DNA from: Rhizodiscina lignyota
Lineage: Eukaryota > Ascomycota > Dothideomycetes > Aulographales > Rhizodiscinaceae
DNA: 64,000 nt
Reading direction: 5' to 3'
Assembly: GCA_010015805.1 (NCBI GenBank)
Contig: ML978121.1
Location: forward strand, 2,170,001 to 2,234,000
Position 1 is the first letter of the stretch; the number at the start of each line of letters is the position of its first letter. Below the pieces are notes generated by a model. The model was not told the DNA's origin, made no database searches, and saw nothing but the letters and a program-made list of their open reading frames with translations. Below are positions 58,711 to 64,000 of the stretch, in pieces. The position numbers were made by a program, and so were the translations under genes.

Positions 58711-61700
58711 TTAGCGTATATCCCAGCAGGGAGTTGCATTACAGCTTACTTCAATCTCAGACCCTGGGTCATTGCCATCAGGCTGTGACGTCCAATCCCC
58801 CACGTTGCAGTGCGGATAGCTGTTCGAATTCGTGTTCGAGGTATCCCACTGACTGCCACCGGCGACGAAGGAAACAAATAATGACAGAAAATATAACGGC
58901 TTTCCATTATCGCTCGGTGGTGGAAACAGCCGTTTGGCATTGGCCACCAAGTTGGAAATATTGCCGTCTCGTTTCTTGTTCAAATTCTTCGGGGTTTTAT
59001 GGAAAGTGACCGTAATGTCATACTTAAGCTTTGAATCGGTCTCGCTAATGGTGATGCTGTTACCCCACTGAATACTTTGGTCGATGTAGCTCAACACTTT
59101 CCAGCTGTTGTCTGTGACATTGAGATGCACATTGGGTCCTTCGCTAGGTTTGTCGTCAGGAAAAAATTCTACGACTTCGATGCGACAGGTTCCAGGAGCG
59201 TAAGGAAGCGATGATGCACTCGTCTTTGGCAATGCGGTGGCCGATATAGAACTGAAAGGCCCGGATGGAGTTTTTGGAGGTGGAGTTGTTAGAGGTGGAG
59301 TTGGTGGACAGGTGTTGCGAGTTGGCTGAGTGATGTAGTCGCAGTTTTGAGACGCGGTTCCAGAGATTGTTGTTGTCAGCAAGGGGGCTACGACACCACT
59401 GCAATTACAGTAATCTGTTAAGCACAGTTTATCTTTCTCTCCATCGTCGACCACAACGTGTGCACAAGTAGGAAGTCTATCTTGACCAGACACAGCAGCA
59501 ACCGGAGGTACAGATGATTTCGACCGAAATGGAACGGTTGATTGTTTTGAGGTGACCCGTGTGACACTCCATTTCCCGCTTAACCCTGTTCTTTGAGTCT
59601 CTGTGCTACTCACGTGTGATATTGAATTGGTTGGTTTGACCTTTTTCGTCGTTATGGCAGGAATGATTATGTGGGCTTTCGACGAAGATCGTGGACTCGA
59701 CGGAGGTCGTGGACTCGACGAAGAACGCGTACTGAAAGAATGAGGCTTATTGCTTGAAGACAAGTGCGATCTTGGAGCAGATAATGTGCGTGACGAATAC
59801 TGAGTCCTCGAGGAAGATCCCTCGCTCTGGAGCGTTTGCCTAGTTGGAGAGGCTGTCCGCAACACCGAAGAAGATGAAACATGTGAAGGTTGTAGCGTGT
59901 TTGGAGAAAGTCGTGTTTTTAAGGGTGAACGCGTTCTGGAGAGCGACCTAGTATTTTCAGTCTTCGAGCTGGACAATACCTTAGAACAAGCAGGGCCGTC
60001 ATTGCGTTTGTACTTTCTGGTTGGTGGATTTTGTGGCTGTTGTGGCTGTTGTCGCTGGAAAGGATAAGCCCACCAAGACTTCTGGTGAAGAGGACGTAGC
60101 TGGGTTTCAAAGAAGGCCCGAGCGATGGCAACTGGATATTCTGGGCCTTGATTGTTGACAGCTTGCATTTCTTGGACCGGGTCGTACTCGATGAGAACCT
60201 TGCCGTATGAATCTTGCCAAGTGCTGCCGCCACCGGAATCATAATCATGGACGGGTATTCCATTGGGGTCCAGTGATGGAATCAACAACCCAATCTGTGC
60301 CTTAATAGCTTGCACGTACCTCGGATATTGTAGATTACCCTCCTGCTCAGGAGTTTCCCTATTTCTCAGTGTGAAGACATACGCCTGGGGTTGGTACATT
60401 GGATCAAATATGTGTCCCTGGCAGGTCAACTCTCCAAGGCCGGAGAGCAAGTTCGACCCATCTCCGGAGCTAATCGCGTCGAGCACGGTCCGTGTGAATA
60501 CTTCGTCCTGAGTTTCAGTGGGGAATTGTTGTTCCTTGTCGAATGAGGGAACCTCCCAGAAATGACTTATCCATGCTCCTGCTTGTGATATGACCACGGC
60601 ACTGGTGCAGCCACGCAGGCCGATGACTCCTGTAGTGACTGGATTCGTTCCAAAGACTACGTGCAATGATGATGAATGTCCCCCGGTTTGCTGATAACTC
60701 CGGTGCCCGAGCAGAGTTCCAGCTGAATTAGCCGCTGATAGCTCTCTCGGGAGATACACATCGGGGTCCCACTCGCTATCTACAGGTTCCAAGGCCCGCT
60801 TTGTCAGTTCACTTATATTCGCCGGGCCGGTAGGCTCAAGATCTTCAAGAGTGGGGTCGCCCATGTGTTTGCTATATTTTGGAACGCCAGTGGCAACGGG
60901 AACTTGCAAGATGCCGGCGGAATTCGTTGTACAGCTGGAGCAGGTAAATTGTTGCTTCCAACTGGTGGGTGGTGGACTATCGTCGTTGCAAGCGGAACAC
61001 TTGGGGCCACACAGTATGGCAGATGCTGAGGTAGATGTAGTTGTCGTAGTAGATTCTGTTCCTGTGCAGCCACTCGTCGTTGAAGTAAAGGATATGCACG
61101 TCTTTGAAGGAGTCCCAGAGGCGCCCGGTAAGGAAGTATAGAGGCACGTGACATGTATGTCCATGACGATTGCTGTGGAAGTGCATGATGAAGATGTTGA
61201 AGAAGAATGCGAGAGAGAACGCGGAGAAGATAAAGATGTCAAAGCACTTGACATGGAGACGTGAGAAGGTGGCGCGCTGGAATGTTCCTCACTTTCCTCT
61301 GTGAAAGATTCAGCATCATCTTGCAAGTCTTCCAAGAGTCTCTCCACTTCGCTGAGATCGTCCGCATTGTCAACGCCATGCTCAAGAGTATTCTGAATGA
61401 CATTCTTGACCCTTTGCAAGGTGACAATAGCACACTTAGCAGCGTTGAAGAGCGACGACAACAAGTCTCTTGCAACGACACTCTTCTTGAGGAGCCTGCG
61501 TTTTGAACCGCAAGGAGCAGCAACGTGGTGTGATCCTCCAATCTCTTCGAGAAACCTTTCAGCCGGCGGGAGGATTCGCTCGATTGCACGGATTACAGCG
61601 GTAGCGCGTGGTGGGTGTCTCTGGTCGATCCAGGAATGGATGGTGGGAATAACACCTATGATATTGTCCGAAAGCGAGCTAGCAGTAAATTTTGCATCGT

Positions 61701-62364
61701 GACTATTGGGATCGAGAGTGGTGGTTGCTGGGATTATCATAAAAATAGGAGTAGAGAGCCCACTATCATAGAGGACGGCCATTGCGGTTGTGGAGCCGGA
61801 TACGATGGTTTCGATCGTACTAAGCGTTGGAAGGCCGACAGGTACGCCATTTTTTGTCGTGGACACAGAGGAAACATTCCCTGCGGAAGCAGGGGCTGAA
61901 CTAAGAACATCGGAGGATTTCGAATTGGTCGCTGCGCCGCTGCTGGTTGGAATAACGATAGTCTCGTTATGGAATAAATCGGATGTTGATGTGTTAGAGG
62001 CCCGAAATAGCGGTGAATAAGATGAGAAGGTGCGGATCGTATTCTGAGTTGACGAAACGCTGAAGGCTGCAGTGGGAGCCGGCCCTGTCGCAAGAAGCGC
62101 TCTGGAACTCTTCGTCTGGTGTGTCAGTGGCGATGATCCAAGCGATGAGAAGTTGCTACTACGAGCGAGCGCGAGACTGGCAATGGTAATGTTTGCAGAA
62201 TTCGAAGTGCCGATAGACGTGATCACGTCCCATGCTGACTGCGCCGCCGTAGTTGAATTTGTGCTGGTGAAATTTGTTGAATTGAGGTGTGCCACCACCT
62301 CGGCGCCGAACGAAAAGAGCCAAACGAATCTGATGAGGAAATGGAACAGAACTCGGATCGCCAT
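58711..62364 (-). CDS. Large secreted Ser/Thr-rich protein with chitinase-associated C-terminal-type domain
   Basis: A single exon of 1217 residues, ATG at 62364. It starts with a basic then hydrophobic signal peptide (IRVLFHFLIRFVWLFSFGAEVVA). Residues about 25-250 are a Ser/Thr/Asn-rich stalk with many N-glycosylation sites. Around 300 is a basic possible processing region (GSKRRLLKKS); near 450 is a Cys-rich spacer (CGPKCSACND). Residues about 560-760 (GVIGLRGCTSAVVISQ, WISHFWEVPSF, DSYGKVLIEYDP, KSWWAYP) resemble the module found C-terminal to many fungal class V chitinases and other secreted proteins. A Ser/Arg/Thr tail of about 200 residues follows and a last module of about 130 residues with paired Cys. 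No catalytic glycosidase motif or GPI signal is seen. Probably wall or extracellular. Confidence 0.75.
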   Translation of the reverse strand: MAIRVLFHFLIRFVWLFSFGAEVVAHLNSTNFTSTNSTTAAQSAWDVITSIGTSNSANITIASLALARSSNFSSLGSSPLTHQTKSSRALLATGPAPTAAFSVSSTQNTIRTFSSYSPLFRASNTSTSDLFHNETIVIPTSSGAATNSKSSDVLSSAPASAGNVSSVSTTKNGVPVGLPTLSTIETIVSGSTTAMAVLYDSGLSTPIFMIIPATTTLDPNSHDAKFTASSLSDNIIGVIPTIHSWIDQRHPPRATAVIRAIERILPPAERFLEEIGGSHHVAAPCGSKRRLLKKSVVARDLLSSLFNAAKCAIVTLQRVKNVIQNTLEHGVDNADDLSEVERLLEDLQDDAESFTEESEEHSSAPPSHVSMSSALTSLSSPRSLSHSSSTSSSCTSTAIVMDIHVTCLYTSLPGASGTPSKTCISFTSTTSGCTGTESTTTTTSTSASAILCGPKCSACNDDSPPPTSWKQQFTCSSCTTNSAGILQVPVATGVPKYSKHMGDPTLEDLEPTGPANISELTKRALEPVDSEWDPDVYLPRELSAANSAGTLLGHRSYQQTGGHSSSLHVVFGTNPVTTGVIGLRGCTSAVVISQAGAWISHFWEVPSFDKEQQFPTETQDEVFTRTVLDAISSGDGSNLLSGLGELTCQGHIFDPMYQPQAYVFTLRNRETPEQEGNLQYPRYVQAIKAQIGLLIPSLDPNGIPVHDYDSGGGSTWQDSYGKVLIEYDPVQEMQAVNNQGPEYPVAIARAFFETQLRPLHQKSWWAYPFQRQQPQQPQNPPTRKYKRNDGPACSKVLSSSKTENTRSLSRTRSPLKTRLSPNTLQPSHVSSSSVLRTASPTRQTLQSEGSSSRTQYSSRTLSAPRSHLSSSNKPHSFSTRSSSSPRPPSSPRSSSKAHIIIPAITTKKVKPTNSISHVSSTETQRTGLSGKWSVTRVTSKQSTVPFRSKSSVPPVAAVSGQDRLPTCAHVVVDDGEKDKLCLTDYCNCSGVVAPLLTTTISGTASQNCDYITQPTRNTCPPTPPLTTPPPKTPSGPFSSISATALPKTSASSLPYAPGTCRIEVVEFFPDDKPSEGPNVHLNVTDNSWKVLSYIDQSIQWGNSITISETDSKLKYDITVTFHKTPKNLNKKRDGNISNLVANAKRLFPPPSDNGKPLYFLSLFVSFVAGGSQWDTSNTNSNSYPHCNVGDWTSQPDGNDPGSEIEVSCNATPCWDIR

Positions 62365-62948
62365 GTTGGGAGCCGATACTTCTGTCTGGAGTCCAGTGTG
62401 GAGTACCAGTCGTTTGTTGCTTGTTAACTGAAGATGTTGGATCTGTGTAACATTGGTAGGTCAACGTCCTTTGTTGAGAATGTTCAAGGTATTCATGATA
62501 GTGTCAGAAGATGATGGGAAATATACAAGGCTTCATGTGCTTTTTGACTAAAAGGAGATCAATACATGGAACACTTCAGCGGAGAGCTGCGCCAGTCACT
62601 GGATAATAGATACGGGAAGTCGTTCAGAGAGTGTAAAGGACAAAATATGCAATGCATGTATACGGCGTGGTGAGTGGCCTGGTTTGCGTAAGACAGTATC
62701 GGTGGTTTCCTGAGACACAAAGTGAGATTCGTTAACTCAGAGACGAATTCGCCGCAAAGCCAAATTTGAATACGCGATTGCGCTGGTGTATATTTTGAAT
62801 TTTAGAGACGCGACTTCAGTATGACCATCCCGATGGGCCTACCATGATGAGCGGCAATCCTTGAGACTGCGCCGTCCTGGAGAGAATCGTCGCCGCATTC
62901 AGTCTGAGCTGCCGCTCTCAAGAGTCTAACCATTTCTGTATCCACTTG
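62365..62948. other. Intergenic
   Basis: 580 bp between the secreted-protein start and the ankyrin gene end, both minus strand. Promoter of the secreted protein expected; nothing else seen. Confidence 0.35.
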
Positions 62949-63964
62949 TCAAAGCTTTATCGCCTCGTCTAGTGCATTGCGCCCGCCTCTCGCCTTTGTT
63001 TCGACATCCGCTCCTCCGTAAAGCAAAAGTTTGGCCTCTTGGACGCGTTGAAGGCGAGCGGCGACATGAAGTGCTGTGCCCATTGACTCGCGGACAAACC
63101 ATTCATCCCTGTGTACATAGTTGATATTCGCCCCTACGTTTAGCAAATGGGATATCATCCCTAATCGATCAGTGACGGGCCAGTCGCTGGCAACGGCATG
63201 GTGCAAAGCAGCGCTGTTATCAATCCTGGCCCCTTTTTCCAGTAGCATATCAATTACTGCTACTGAGGCCCTCCCTGCGGCGGCATTAAGTGTATTGCCG
63301 GAGTTTTCGTTCGGACCCCTATTGCCAGAGGGATTGCTCGGAGCCCCAAGGTTCGGATTCGCGCCCTTTTTTAAAAACCATCTGACGAGATGAACAGCGT
63401 GATGATCGAGGTAAGACTTAAAGTTCCTTACCGAAGAACAACTCTGTACCCCATACCAGGATTGTTGACATCCCACCCGTATTCTAACAGACTCTCGAAA
63501 ATTGGGATACTCAAGCTGCGAGCGGCGATGAATGGGGCCTCAAGGTCAATGAAGGGGCCGGCACTGAGAAGGTATCTTGTGATTTCCAAGTGTCCCAGAT
63601 CAAGCGCTTCGTGAAGCCCCCAAGTTAAGTACATGGGGCTCCGTCCCTCGGCAAAAAAACGAACTTGATCAAGTCTGCCGGCTTTGCATGCTAGCTTCAA
63701 GCCATCTACAGAGTGGTGATAACCCGGCATGCCGGACTTGTAATCATCACAGTCGTGTGGCCCCGGATCGCGAATATTCAAGCCCGGAGTGATCCGCGGA
63801 ACTGGCGCTCCGAGTCGTGTATTTTTCCTGATCGGTACCATTGGGGGAATTAGAGTAACAATGCAGCCATTGAAAAATACAAGCCTCTTTGACCTTCCCG
63901 TGGGATCTGGTGACAGTGTGCGGGTGATGACTCCAAAATGGAGTTCACAATTACAATTAGACAT
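62949..63964 (-). CDS. Ankyrin-repeat protein
   Basis: Two exons: 63964-63432 and 63381-62949 (50 nt intron), 321 residues. Residues 1-75 have no family signal. At least five ankyrin units follow: DGLKLACKAGRLDQVRFFAEG, WGLHEALDLGHLEITRYLLSAG, a unit ending ILESLLEYG-like, VLRWFLKKGANPNLG (restored across the intron), LNAAAGRASVAVIDMLLEKGA, ALHHAV to ISHLLNVGANIN, and TALHVAARLQRVQEAKLLLYGGAD. The protein then ends shortly after LDEAIKL. No partner domain such as NACHT, HET or protein kinase is visible. Ankyrin arrays are binding scaffolds; target unknown. ATG at 63964 is the first in frame, but a further upstream exon outside the window cannot be excluded. Confidence 0.8.
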
Positions 63965-64000
63965 CGCGAATATTGGAAACAGACAGTATGAAACTTGTGA

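Overview
The window looks like nuclear DNA of a filamentous ascomycete (Pezizomycotina, probably Dothideomycetes; the class is an inference). The reasons are many 45-95 nt GT-AG introns with CTRAC-like branch points, two HET-domain loci, a Ser/Thr-rich one-pass membrane protein, DHA2, TRI12 and ACS major-facilitator transporters, and dense coding on both strands. I spliced the genes by eye from reading frames, splice consensus and family motifs. I ran no database search, so homology calls are recognition from memory of families.

Layout. 0.5-8 kb is a compact housekeeping block: PEX4 (peroxisomal E2), RRP46 (exosome), MIC10 (mitochondrial inner membrane) and URB2 (ribosome biogenesis), in divergent and convergent pairs with short gaps. 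8-11.5 kb holds an unrecognised RS-rich gene, a short-chain dehydrogenase with a frame break near its end, and an F-box-like gene. After a 2.9 kb gap come a DHA2 drug-efflux-type transporter, a secreted serine carboxypeptidase, a Ser/Thr-rich one-pass membrane protein, an intact HET-domain gene, a phospholipase C/phosphoesterase and an amadoriase-like flavin oxidase (14.4-29.2 kb).

29.3-36 kb is an accessory, decaying region. Four genes on the minus strand run head to tail: an intact YrdC/Sua5-domain gene, a 5'-truncated flavin monooxygenase, a broken TRI12-type transporter, and a 5'-truncated fungal transcription factor that begins where the transporter frame ends. This reads as a relic of a co-oriented gene cluster. 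36.3-44.1 kb carries an 11-exon SLIP-GC/dynamin-like GTPase gene and a broken second HET gene. A diverged 250-275 nt repeat occurs once near 29.8 kb and once just upstream of the broken HET gene.

45-49 kb is a divergent pair: an ACS-family (allantoate/nicotinate-permease-like) transporter and a salicylate-hydroxylase-like monooxygenase sharing a 0.64 kb promoter. They plausibly form an uptake-and-hydroxylation unit for an aromatic or heteroaromatic acid. 51-55 kb is a single-exon 1349-residue UPF1/NFX1-type SF1 helicase with an unusual motif II, preceded by a leader rich in inverted repeats and a 15-T run. 58.7-62.4 kb is a single-exon 1217-residue secreted Ser/Thr-rich protein, and the window ends with an ankyrin-repeat gene. 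I found no rRNA, tRNA, CRISPR array or clearly intact transposable element.
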